In this document: positions 23,425 through 34,068 of the stretch, piece after piece | Layout of the letters: every line of letters begins with the position of its first letter | How positions within the stretch are numbered: the first letter of the stretch is position 1 | Source: Brachypodium distachyon | Taxonomy: Eukaryota; Streptophyta; Magnoliopsida; Poales; Poaceae | Direction: 5' to 3' | DNA length: 64,000 nucleotides | NCBI RefSeq assembly: GCF_000005505.3 | Contig: NC_016134.3 | Span: 35,340,150 to 35,404,149 of the forward strand | Notes under the pieces: generated by a model | The model's input: the letters and a program-made list of their open reading frames with translations, nothing else | Database searches by the model: none | What the model was told of the DNA's origin: nothing | Position numbers and translations under genes: made by a program

Positions 23425-24675
23425 ATGGATTCGGACGACGAGGAGATGCTTGGCTGCGCTGTTTGATGAGGAAGTTGCCGCTGCCGATGATGCGGCCTCC
23501 GGCGGTGAAGAGGAGCATCAGATGATCCTCTCTGCCCTTCTTGGTCTGATCGCTCAGGATGCACCGCGGCCAAGCAAGGGAGGATCGACGAAGGGCCGCC
23601 GCAAGAGCAAGGCGAGATGGAGGAAGGAGGGCTAATGCATGATGTACACTCACTACTTCGCTGATGATCCATTGTACAACTATGTGGTCTTTCGACGTCG
23701 TTTCAAGATGTCTCGGAAGCTTTTCTTGAACATTGCGGAATACCTTGGGGAGAACGACGATTACTTCAAATTGAAGAGAGACGTCGTCGGCACACTTGGT
23801 TTCTCAACATCAGAAATGCACGGTATCCCTCCGGTTGCTTGCGTATGGAATTCCTGAAAACATCAATTGTGTGTATAGGTTCTGTAGGGAAATTGTGGCA
23901 GTGTTTGGAGATATCTAATTGAAAACACACATTGCATAAGACACAGCTCATATCTTGGCACAGAACGCAGAAAGAGGATTGTCAGGTCGCAGCATCAACT
24001 GTATGCATTGGTCATGCAAGAACTGTCCATTTGCACACCAGGACATGTATAAAGGTCACAAAGGATCATGTAGTGTAGTGCTTGAGACAGTGGCCGGTCA
24101 GGATTTGTGGATTTGGCAAGCAATTTTCGGTATGGCAGGATCGCACAATGACATCAATGTGCTGAAATTCTCGAATGTGTTCGCCAAGCTTGTTAAAGGC
24201 ACTGCTCCTCCGGCGAACTATGAGATCAATGACCATGTGTACACCAAGGGATACTACGTGGCAGATGGCATCTATCCAAGATGGTCAACTTTTGTGAAGA
24301 CAATCTCACACACACCCTTAGGAGGAGCAAGATCTTGGTTTGCGACGCAACATGAATCTTGTAGGAAGGATGTCGAGTGGGCATTTGGTGTGTTGCAGGC
24401 TCGATTTGCCATTGTCTGATACCCTGCTCACACCTGGTCCAAAGATCAGATGTGGGAAGTCATGACTTCGTGTGATCACTGAGACCGAGAAAGAATGTCC
24501 GGCCGTGTATGATACTGAACCGTATGAACAGATGGGTCCTCTAGCCGACGTTCATCACCATGTGCCGGCCGCCTTTGCTGCTTTCCTCGACCAGCGTCAG
24601 AAAATTCAAGACGTTGGTACTCATAAGCAACTTCAAGATGATTTGGTGAAGCATTTGTGGAGGCTCGGAGGAAAA
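23425..24675 (+). pseudogene. Dead PIF/Harbinger transposase (HARBI1/ALP1-like)
   Basis: A broken gene for the DDE nuclease of PIF/Harbinger elements. Fragments in several frames run in the correct order: the acidic start MDSDDEEMLG, a linker GGSTKGRRKSKARWRKEG, the block YFADDPLYNYVVFRRRF, the catalytic region NCMHWSCKNCPFAHQ, DLWIWQAIFGMAGSHNDIN and ADGIYPRWSTFVKTI, then DVEWAFGVLQARFAIV and a C-terminal piece ending LQDDLVKHLWRLGG. At least one stop (23633-23635), several frameshifts and a missing stretch of roughly 75 residues after 23850 make it non-functional. The first catalytic aspartate, expected in SIDCMHW, reads Asn. The GC-rich 22790-23420 looks like the 5' leader of the same element. 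I could not find its terminal inverted repeats. Confidence 0.88.
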
Positions 24676-24797
24676 AATCTAGTTCTTTTATTTGTTTGGT
24701 TGAATTTGCTTGAATTGTGTTTCAAAACTTATTAAATAATGTGCTTGTTTCAGTTTGGCAAATTTGCAAAAGTTGGTGTAGGGGAGCCGTTTTTTTT

Positions 24798-24820
24798 GGG
24801 GGGGGGGGGGGGGGGGGGGG
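24798..24820. repeat. Run of 23 G
   Basis: An uninterrupted poly(G) preceded by eight T. It follows the transposase remnant. Its length is likely to vary and is prone to sequencing error. Confidence 0.85.
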
Positions 24821-25024
24821 CTCAACCCCAAACAGAAACACACCCCACATACGGCCGGAAAAACGCGTTGTCAGACGCCGTATTGGGGGCGCGAGTGGGG
24901 ATGCTCTATTCATAATTCACATGACATCAACAGTTCAATAGATATTCAAACCACCATATATTTGAATAGGTAGTATGTTATTCAACAGTTTAGCGAACCA
25001 TACAATTAAACCGAGCACTATACA

Positions 25025-26351
25025 TCTATATCAATATATTAAATTGGAGTTGGTGGTGATGGTACGGGCGTCGCGGTACGTCACTTCACCGAAATTACGA
25101 ATCTGCCACCGTTGCCCCACGCGCCTTTTAATCCCGGCTCCCACGGTTCTCAACCACAGAAAAAACACGTGCCGCCCAAAAAAAACAACAACAGAGCACT
25201 CCTCGCTCCTCCTCTCCTACGAATCTCACCCCCACCCGATCCGGATCTCGCCAGCGCCCGCCGCCGCTCTTGGTCGCCTCCACCAGCTCGTGCGCGTCGG
25301 TGGCGTCCGTGTGCGGAAGGCGGCTGCGGACCCGCGACTCCGTCGCACGCCCCAACCGCCGCCTCCACCGACTCGTGTGTGCCGGTGGCTCCCCGCGGGA
25401 CTTGGACAGCGATGGGATGAGCCTGAGGCCGGTATGGTGGTGGCCTCGCGCAAGGCAGCAGGAACCGCGTCGGCGTGAGCCATCGGTGGCCCTCCCGACG
25501 GGCAGTGCCGCGCGACGACCAGTGGCCGGACGCGATGTGTGGGCGGCGCGCGGGTGCAGCGAACGGGCGGACAAGGCTGTGAGAGGGCGCATAGGCATAC
25601 CGGGCAGCAAGTGGGAGCAGGCGGCGCGCAGGAGCGGACGGGCAGCGGGAATCTATGGGCGGAGGCGGTGCGCACAAGCAGGCGGCCGCGCAATGTTCGG
25701 TGACAAGGAGAGGAGGAGTTTGCACTCAGGCTGGATGGAGAGGATAGTCAGAGGGAGAGCGAGAGAAATTGGGAGAAGTGATTTGAGAAATAAAATAGGG
25801 AGCAGGAGTAATAGGAGAGCAAAAAGGCTGTTTTATACTGCCGCTTGCTTTATACGATGGTTGTTGTTGCTTGCTGTCTTGATCGATATATGGATGCTTG
25901 TTGTTTAAATCATCACCACTGTCTTGATCGATATACTGATACTTGTTGTTTAAATCATCACCACACGGGAGGTCGAGCAGCTTGGACGGATGGAAGTGAT
26001 AAACGTTATCATTGCTACATGTTTTTCATTATTCATGGTTATATTGAGAATCACTTCATGAATTCAGCAAAAAGTTAAAAAACGCTCACACATGACTTTT
26101 CAAGTGTGGTGTATGTTAGAACAGTGATAACCTGAAGGTAGAGAACAAAAGAGTTGAACATGTGTCACTTTCTCTTTACACGAAATATAGAAATAAGACA
26201 TGTGGAAAAAAAAAGACCAGAGTATAGACTAGAAAATAAATATATCATAATTGTTATATACATATGTGCTCATGAAACACAACAACATTTGATTTGACGT
26301 TTTGATACAATTTTTCGTTGTTCCGTAGCAACGCACGGGTCTTTTTGCTAG
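25025..26351 (+). mobile_element. Candidate Helitron with a GC-rich, possibly captured segment
   Basis: Opens TCTATATCAATATATTAAA after a host A, a common grass Helitron start. Ends with the hairpin CGTTG-ttccgtag-CAACG followed by CACGGGTCTTTTTGCTAG. The base after CTAG is G rather than T, so the right border may be altered. Inside, 25080-25760 is strongly GC-rich with overlapping open frames on both strands, unlike the AT-rich rest, which suggests a captured gene piece. I recognise no protein in it. A 46-bp tandem pair (GATCGATAT...AAATCATCACCAC) lies at about 25876-25966. Confidence 0.6.
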
Positions 26352-27421
26352 GAATACATGATGGGCAGAGGAGCATCATCAATCAACACGTTTCATTTAA
26401 GAGCAAATGGAGCACAGAGAGTATAATGTCTAGTGGAGGCACTATTGGTTCCTGGATCAGGACTGTAGGGAAGAAGCGGTAGATGCACAAATCGTAGAAA
26501 CAACTATACAGTCTCTGTTCCAAAAATTATAAACGTATAATTAAGTTGGTATTTTATAGAATACTACTCGATCTTTGATAAATATGAAGAAATGTAAGGT
26601 GGACTATGCATCCATATTCATTATTGAGATCACCATTTGCTCAGTTCCAAGCAAAACCACCTCCAGTACTGGTAGATCCCAGGTACAAAAGCATTCTACA
26701 GTATGTACAAAAGCATTTTTTTTTGTAAAGTTGTACAAAAGCATTTACCGTTGCACAAAAATTGCATTCACCATCCTATGTACAACCAGTCTGACCCAGT
26801 CACGCACATACAGATCCTAGGTACAAAATCCTCACAAAAATTGCCAGCAATGTAATCTAGTACATGAACAGGTTCAAATATGCGACATAAGTTCTTGCAT
26901 CCTGCAGCTTATACCAAGTCAAAACAGAAGAACCTGGTCGATACCGTGAAAACCGCAAGCTTATAGTTTGATACTGCTAAAATTAACATTATTCCATTCT
27001 GCAATACAATGGGCAACGGCGAAAACAAATAAAACGAAGTATGCAACATGAGCTCTTGCATTCTGCAGCTTTGTAAGTTCATAAAGAAAATAGAAGTACA
27101 GTACAAATGTAAGCCTATAGTTTGATACTGCTAAATTAACATATTTCTTTCTGCAATACAATGGTGCAATGGCCAAAAAAAAAAATTAACAATCAAGGGT
27201 CTGCAACTGACAGCTCTCTTGTTAGTTGGGTGGGTTTACACCATCTAGACCAGCATTACGGTGAGCTAGCCAAGGAAAATACATCATAAACAATAATAAG
27301 AACAGGATCAATAACATGTATCATGTCTTTCTCTTGAGCCCTCCTCGCCTGAGTGCAAAAGTTTTTACGGCTTTGCGTTAGTCAGCATCGCCGAATCTAT
27401 GGACATCGGAAGATGATCAGA
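26352..27421. other. Spacer and probable 3' UTR of JAZ
   Basis: AT-rich with no gene. 26880-27037 and 27040-27180 form an imperfect tandem duplication (offset about 161 bp at the left, 152 at the right), sharing TCTTGCAT...CTGCAGCTT and TATAGTTTGATACTGCTAAA. It lies about 240 bp past the JAZ stop codon and may be transcribed. Confidence 0.5.
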
Positions 27422-29856
27422 TCAGATCTGTAGTCTTGTACTTGGGGACTGCCCACTAAAGCTGATGTTCCTGGGCCGGCCTAAACACAGTGAATCGTCG
27501 GCGTTGCTTGAGAAGGCAATGTCTGTGCATGATGACTTGCTGTTGTCGTTGGCGCTCCCGACCGTGTCACTGCTCTCCATCGGGCTCTTTGCTGATGGAT
27601 ACGGCGCAGCAGTTGTCACTCTGCAAAAGAAGCACAGACATAAACATCAGCCTACGAGCATAAATGCAGGCTGCAAAGGAAGGAGGAATCGCTAGTAATT
27701 GTTCTACAAAACTTCGACAATAAACTACATGAATAATATAGTTATATTCTACAAAACTTCAACAGTAAACTACATGAATAATATAGTTATTATTCTACAA
27801 AACTTTGACAGTAAACTACATGAATAATATAGTTATACCTTTCTTTCCGTTTCTCCAAGAACCGGGCAAGGGATGCCTTCCGAGCTTGAGGAACAGCTGC
27901 AACCATAAAGACCAACATCAATACATCATGCAGTATATCAATTAAACAAAACTTACTCAACATTATATAACAGCAGCAGAAACTGCACTGCGTAAACACC
28001 CATACCTCTTGGCATAATAGCTGCAGCAGTGGTAGCGGCTAGTGTCACGGGGTGAGTTGACGGTGATTGACTTATGGGAAGCACAGCCAATGGACTTGAA
28101 GATTTTGGCACTGTGGAGTCGATGTTGGAACTAGAGGCGCTCTTGGAGAGACATGCAGCTTGAGATGCTGCACAGATCGGTTTGGAAACACCTGACACAG
28201 GAGGCGAAACATGCTGTAGTTTCTGAAGTTGCATCTGCTTTGGAGGTGAAACCTCATGTGCCACGACTTTAGCCGGAGAGAAAAAAGTTGCATCTGGACT
28301 GCGAGCAACAGCACTGGGTGCACTTGGAAGAGATCCTCTGCTAGCTAAAAACATAAGTTCCTGAGCCTGTAATGATGAGACAATTATTTAGTTGAGCTGG
28401 CAAACCTAAAATGACCACATGGACAAGAAAATGCACTATCCATGCAAAGAAATTGTACCTTCTCTGCTGAGACGTTGTTGAATACATTGACAGAGCCAGC
28501 ATAAAAGATAGTTAATTGCGCCGTCTTCGGCTTTGGCGTGTCCCTTTACAAGGAAGACAAGCTATATTTCAGTTCAATCTTGACTGTATAGCCACTTTTG
28601 TAAATCAACAGCCAATAACATAGTGAATTATTCTACCTTGATCTATACACGCCAACGGTAGAAGCAGCGACCGCATTACTCATTGCGAAAGGTGGCTGCT
28701 TGAACGTACCACTACCAACGACGCCATTCGGTAGGTTAGGCGAACTCTGGACCCTGAACACCTGATTGTTAGGATTGAACGACGACACAGGAACCACTCT
28801 AGCAGCATTAAGAACATGCTGCTGATGTTGATGCTGCTGCGCCGGAGGCTGTCCGGCATAAGCACCACGGACAGCGGCGTACTGCGGGCTGCCGTGGCTC
28901 TCGGCACCAAATGATCTCTGCAGAACAAGACAACCCCAAAAACAATTAGCAAAACTCACAAACAACTTGAATCATGCATAAGAAAATGAAGGAAAGCAGC
29001 ACCAGCTACCTGTGGCGTCAGGACACGAGAGGACTGCTGCTTGTTAGCGCCATCGAAGGAGGAGAATTGGGGGAACGCGGGCTCCCCCTGTTCCTCCCGG
29101 GCCGCCGACCTGAAAGACATGACCGCCGGCGTGGCGCCGGCCCTGGTGGCGAAGGACCAATCCATCGGCGGTGCCCCTCCTCCTCCTCCAAAGTGAGCTG
29201 GGGATAAAACAGCACACAATTCTCAGTCAGGCTCGGACGCCGGCGTCTATATAGACACACACACGAAGAGAAGAACCATGGATCCGTTAAACATCCCCAT
29301 CCTACCCACGAAACAGAGGCTAATCGAAATCAGCAAACGACATGCGCGTGTACCGGAAAGATTTGGCCAGTCTGCCCCGGAAAAAATTCCTCGCTTCCTT
29401 ATATATGCGGCAAGGGAGCCGCCGAAAGGAATTCGGCAGCCATACCACACGCGCTCTCTTTTCGAAAACAAACGAACGCAGAGGAACATGGGGGGAGGAA
29501 GGGGAAGAAACAAAAGAAGAAAGAAAAAAAAGGCAGAAAAGAAAGCCGGGATTGAACCCATCACCGCAAGCAAATGCGTGGGCGGTGCTGCAACGGTGAG
29601 AGCCAGAAACGCAGAGGAAAAGACGAGGCGGCAAGCAACGCCTCCGCGAGCCATGGCCATGGGCGCCTGCCTACCCCAAGATTCGTGACGCCCGAACTGC
29701 CGAACAGGGGGACTGCACATGGCCAAACCAAGAAGCCGAAACACGGCAACGGCAAAGGCTGAAAGGCTAACCTGATCCCTTCCTGCTCTCGTCCTCAGCG
29801 GCGCGCTGCTGCAGCAGCTGCTCCTTCCCTACCGCGCCCAAGAAGTCCCTCTCCAT
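27422..29856 (-). CDS. TIFY6B: Jasmonate ZIM-domain repressor, TIFY6 (JAZ3/JAZ4) type
   Basis: Seven exons on the minus strand: 29856-29772, 29197-29010, 28917-28637, 28543-28459, 28366-28006, 27896-27839 and 27620-27422. They encode 418 residues with every border keeping frame. The start MERDFLGAVGKEQ is the conserved N-terminus of the TIFY6 group. The ZIM motif TIFYAG is at 196-201, in a 28-codon exon. The Jas motif runs from VPQARKASLARFLEKRKER (335-353) to the PY at 359-360. JAZ proteins bind MYC2-type factors and NINJA to repress jasmonate genes, and are degraded through COI1 when JA-Ile binds. The Jas motif is split by the conserved Jas intron between exons 6 and 7; keeping that intron would give a protein without the PY end. 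A (GA)n run lies in the leader and three G-boxes further upstream. The choice between 6a and 6b is from the recalled rice gene order only. Confidence 0.93.
27702..27837. repeat. 45-bp tandem repeat, three copies, in the Jas intron
   Basis: Units 27702-27746, 27747-27792 and 27793-27837, each starting TTCTACAAAACTT. They fill 136 of the 218 bp of the intron and run up to its 5' splice site. The stop codon met on intron retention (27790-27792) lies within the array. Confidence 0.93.
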
Positions 29857-29948
29857 TCAACCGGACTCAGAAAGGGGGCTGCAGAATTTGCCCTCCCAAG
29901 GTGGACGGAATAAATGGACGGACACTCCTCCCAGCTCCACGAAGCTTT

Positions 29949-29970
29949 CCTCTCTCTCTCTCTCTCTCTC
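29949..29970. repeat. (CT)n microsatellite at the JAZ 5' end
   Basis: About 11 CT units, 93 bp before the JAZ start codon; read as (GA)n on the coding strand. GA runs are common in grass leaders and core promoters. Confidence 0.85.
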
Positions 29971-30248
29971 GGCTCGGATGTGTGTGCGATTGATGACGAC
30001 GACGATGCCCCAGACTTGACCGCCGCTCTACCTTTCCTCTTCCTCTTGTACTACGCGGTGCCGGTGTGTGCTTAGCGTCTGATTATTGTACTGTTTAGCG
30101 GAGGAGATTGGATCCGGGGGAAATTAAATGTGCGAGATAAATAAAACTAGTCCAGTCAAGAAAGGTGTGGCTGGGCAGGGCGGTGACCGGATCGCGCGGC
30201 GGGTCCCGCGGCGCAGCCCACCGGTTTCCGGCTCCCAGCCGGTCGCCC

Positions 30249-30520
30249 CACGTGGTCGGGCACGAGCACGTCCCGCTCAAAGCTGCGCACAGCCACTGAC
30301 AGCCCGGTCAAGGCTCGCGTGGGGCTCGCGCGTCTGGGAGGAAAGTGGGCGTTCGCGGGCGTGGCAGCTCGTAGCGGCTCGGCGAGGCGACACGTGCCAC
30401 AGTAGCGAGCGCTCACACACACACGAGCCGAATTAGGTGGGGAGCTCGTGGTGTCTGGGACGGGATGACGAGGCGGGCCCACTGGATTCTCTGCGCTTGG
30501 GTCGCGGGGGATCCCACGTG
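30249..30520 (-). promoter_or_regulatory. Three G-boxes upstream of JAZ
   Basis: Perfect CACGTG at 30249-30254, 30391-30396 and 30515-30520, about 390 to 665 bp before the JAZ start codon. CACGTG is the binding site of MYC2-type factors, which drive JAZ genes and are repressed by JAZ proteins. Three copies in 272 bp is well above the chance rate of about one per 4 kb, though the segment is GC-rich. Confidence 0.65.
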
Positions 30521-31787
30521 GTGCGAGTTGCGGAAAACGATGCGACGAGGGGGGTGGGGGGACCCCGGTGACTTAGACTTTTGGATTTAGCTATTTTATA
30601 GTAAAACTTATTTCTTTTTAAATAACTTCGTTATAGTACTACAACGGTTCAAGAGAGAAAATAGTCCGGTAAAAACATCTTCAATGGAGTATAAAATAGC
30701 CCGGTTAAAAGAAAGTTGTAGGGTTTTCACATGTAAAATAAACTAAGATATACAAAGAAAAAAACAAAATTATTTCTAATCGATAACTTTGAGCAAGCTT
30801 CAAGTTGAAAGAGAGGGTAAATATTTATTTTTGAACTTAGATACATTTTATTGGAGCAAGCTTCAAGTTGCTAATCGATAACTTTGAGCAAGCTTCAAGT
30901 TGTATAACAAGTTGTTTTATAATACATGCAATTTTACACAAAAGTAACCATAGTAAGAACTCTTAAACGTCAAAGAAAGGGTAAAAAATGTCCTCTTCGC
31001 ACAAAAAATAAAGTAAGGTTAAAAAATGTGTCACTAGGAGATGTTCCTAAAGCGATGGACTCGCGTGCTAGCTTCTGCGACCGGTTTTGTTTATGTTGTG
31101 TAGCCATAACCATGTGGCATGTGCGCGCCTTGTGTTTTTATACTAGTAGTACTGATTTTTTACTTGTTTATGTTGCAAGATTTGTTTAATGAAGTTTCTA
31201 CGGGGATTTGGTTAGCTAAGTTCAAGCTAGTGGATCACTTTTCGAAAATAAGCAACTTGTTTTATTGAGTTGATGTGGAAAGACATGCGTGCCCTCGAAT
31301 GCATTAGGGTGACCGTGCAATTGGAACTTACAGCCATGGCTCTAAAATGCTGTCCCGTTTGGAAAAAGTTTTACTACTAATGCAAAAATTGATTCCTGGA
31401 TTTTCTAAAAATGACCTTAGCAAACTTATTATATTTTTATAAATATACTGACCAAATTTACAAAACTGTGTTTGTTATCTATCCTAATCTATCATGATGT
31501 ACTCTTTCCACTCTTTAACAATATAAGAAATCCTAAAGTTGTCGCAAGTCAAATTCCTTAAACTTTAAACGAACTTATAGAAAAATCTAACAACATTTAC
31601 AACTCTAAATCAGTTTTATAAAATCCATCATGATATATATGAAATTTCTTAAACTCGTCAAACTTTAAGAAATTTGGCTTAAAACAAAGTTAGGACATCA
31701 TGTATTTATGAACAATGTAGTATTTAATAATACGGTGGATTCTCGTGATTTTCTTGGCCACAAGCTGTTCACGACAAGGCATGTAGG

Positions 31788-32407
31788 ACTAGGGGGGCAG
31801 AAAAAGCTCGAGGCTCGTGACTTGCTCGAGATCAACTTGTATTTTAGCTTGAATCAAGACTAACTCGAAAAGAAATAAGTTGAATGTAATCTAATTGTGC
31901 CGTTCCAAAACGAGTCGAGTATGAACCAAAGCTAGCTCGCTTGAGGTTGACTTGTCACGGCTCAAATTATACTACATATGTTAATTTCTATAATAGAGTG
32001 GAAAAATTACAATTATTTGATCGGATACATTTATAAACTATATATGTTTAGAAAATCAAGTCTAGTTATCTGTTTGTGTTATGAATCAAAGCCATCTTCC
32101 GTTAACAGCCTCAAATACTTTTGAAAATTAAGATCTTTTAATTATGCTCTTCATGTTGGTGTTGAATTGTGTTGCGGCATAAACAGAAAATAAATTATGT
32201 TACATAACGAGTAAAACATTAAGTTTACACATTTTCATCAAGCTCAAAAGTGGTTCATTATTGATTTGAGATCATTATAACCCTAGTACGCGTCAACTCT
32301 AGAGCTCGATTTTTGGCTCAACTCAAATTAATCTTGCTTGTTTTCTGGTACAAGCTAAGCTGAGTTGAGTCTAGTTCATTCAAACTTGACTTGTTTGCAC
32401 CCCTGCG
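31788..32407. mobile_element. Candidate hAT-like TIR element
   Basis: Starts TAGGGGGGCAGAAAAAGCTC and ends TTGTTTGCACCCCTG, resembling the C/TAGGGGTG termini of hAT elements. The interior has several self-complementary GCTCGAG-type stretches. No target duplication is visible and no transposase is coded. Confidence 0.3.
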
Positions 32408-33887
32408 CGGAACAAAGCATAGGCTATGTGTGCCGGGAGGCTTTGCGCTGGGCGGTCAAGGGGAAGCATGATCAAGTGCAGTGGTAGCTATGCTGATATT
32501 TTTTATGTTATTATTTCTTACCAGCATGTCTCTGATAAAACCTAGTGTGCACACCGTTCTTAATTTAGATTATTGAAATAAGTATATATTTTTCCTATTC
32601 TCGTGTGATAAATTTTAGAGCAAACTCCACTTTTGATCTCCTGAAAAAAGTTTCTAGCATAGTTTACTCCATTTTAAAAAAAATCCTTAGTTTTAACCCA
32701 TTTAAATGGGAAACTTTTGACACAATTTTATCTTTTTTTATATTTTTCGAACATCCATAGCATAGTTGCCCCAAGTGTCAAGCCTACGTGGAGTCCACAT
32801 CAGAGGCGTATGTCCTGAATATGTTTCCGACAAGGTCTTAAAATTTCTGCACCCTTAAAATAGCTACCACTGAAATTCTTTATAGTTGACTGAAATTCCA
32901 CAAATCCTTTTGTATATGTTGATTGGAATTCACGAATTTTTATAGGATTGAACAAACTTAAATGTCATGATTTTGAACCATGGTCTTCCGAGTTGGCTAA
33001 GCCACACCAGCTCACCGGCACTAAGTGGCAAGGTGGGCTGACATGTGGGGTCACTCTTATAAATCATAACATTTTAAGTTTTTCCAATTTATTTAAATTC
33101 AATGAATTTTGATCGAGACAGAAATACCGAAATTTCTTAAAAGGGGTGAAACCGTGTCAAAAAAATTCTTAAATTTAGTAAAACAAAGGATTTTATTATT
33201 ATTTAATGTGGTAAAATATGTCACAAACTTTCTTAAAACGGTTAAAAAGTGAAATTCACTCTAGAATTTATCCTCTAATCGTGAACTAATAGTTGTGCAC
33301 TTCGCAACATCATTTGATAATGTGGATATGTTGCACCTGCAATTTGTTTTTTCAAACTTCGGAGAGATCAGACTTTCAAGGATTCCCATCTGCATCACAC
33401 GATTAAGTTCCCCTAGTAAAATATATGTCAAAGAAGTACAGACCATGTGGACCTAGTAACTACTAGTAGTAGTATAATCCAAAACACCTAGTATTCGTAC
33501 ATGCGGAATATCTTAACAAGGTGGCCATCAGTTCAGTAAGGTTTTTAGTACAGTTTATGTTCTTGATTAACTACATGATGCAGGACTTGCTTCGCGTAGC
33601 TTTATTAAAGAGCTATGTCCATCCTCCCATGCATGATGCATGTGCTTCCCTGTGGACCTCGATCTTAAAGTGCTGGCGATCGAAATGTCAAGTTTGTATA
33701 GTCACCTCCCCAATTAACTTTAAGCAAGTCTTCTCTTCGATCTTCGCTGGCAGCATTGGTTAACTATTCAATTCAAAACGGCTAACGGATTGCATGGTTA
33801 ATTTGGCGGACAGGGAAAAAGAATATTCCATTACATGAATCCTTCAAATATACTTTTTTTCTTCAATGTTGTAATTTTGTTACCACG

Positions 33888-34068
33888 GGCGGAGCCACCG
33901 TCCGGCCACCCTGGGCATTTCCCCAGGCTCAAATCGGTGATCTTCTTTATAGTTAGCAACATCCTTGAAGCAAATTGTGGCAAAAATCAGCGATGTTTCT
34001 AGTAGTATATATAGCACAACATAAAGTTTTGTCCAGGGCTCAGGCTTTGAGTTTAGGCTGGCTCCGCC
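33888..34068. mobile_element. Short TIR element (181 bp)
   Basis: Perfect 10-bp inverted ends GGCGGAGCCA and TGGCTCCGCC. Nearby CCAGGCTCAAA and TGAGTTTAGGCTGG show further partial pairing. No clear target duplication, so the superfamily is not assigned. Confidence 0.45.

Noticed and set aside
22734..23525. 263-codon plus-strand frame and overlapping frames in a GC-rich patch
   Set aside because: Low-complexity Arg/Pro translation in all frames. The true coding trace here is the Harbinger start at 23425 in another frame.
25128..25908. Four overlapping 150-212 codon frames on both strands
   Set aside because: Long open frames arise by chance in GC-rich DNA. None shows a known domain, so I describe the block as possible Helitron cargo only.
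29247..29744. 165-codon minus-strand frame in the first JAZ intron
   Set aside because: It lies within the intron between JAZ exons 1 and 2, overlaps plus-strand frames, and matches no family.
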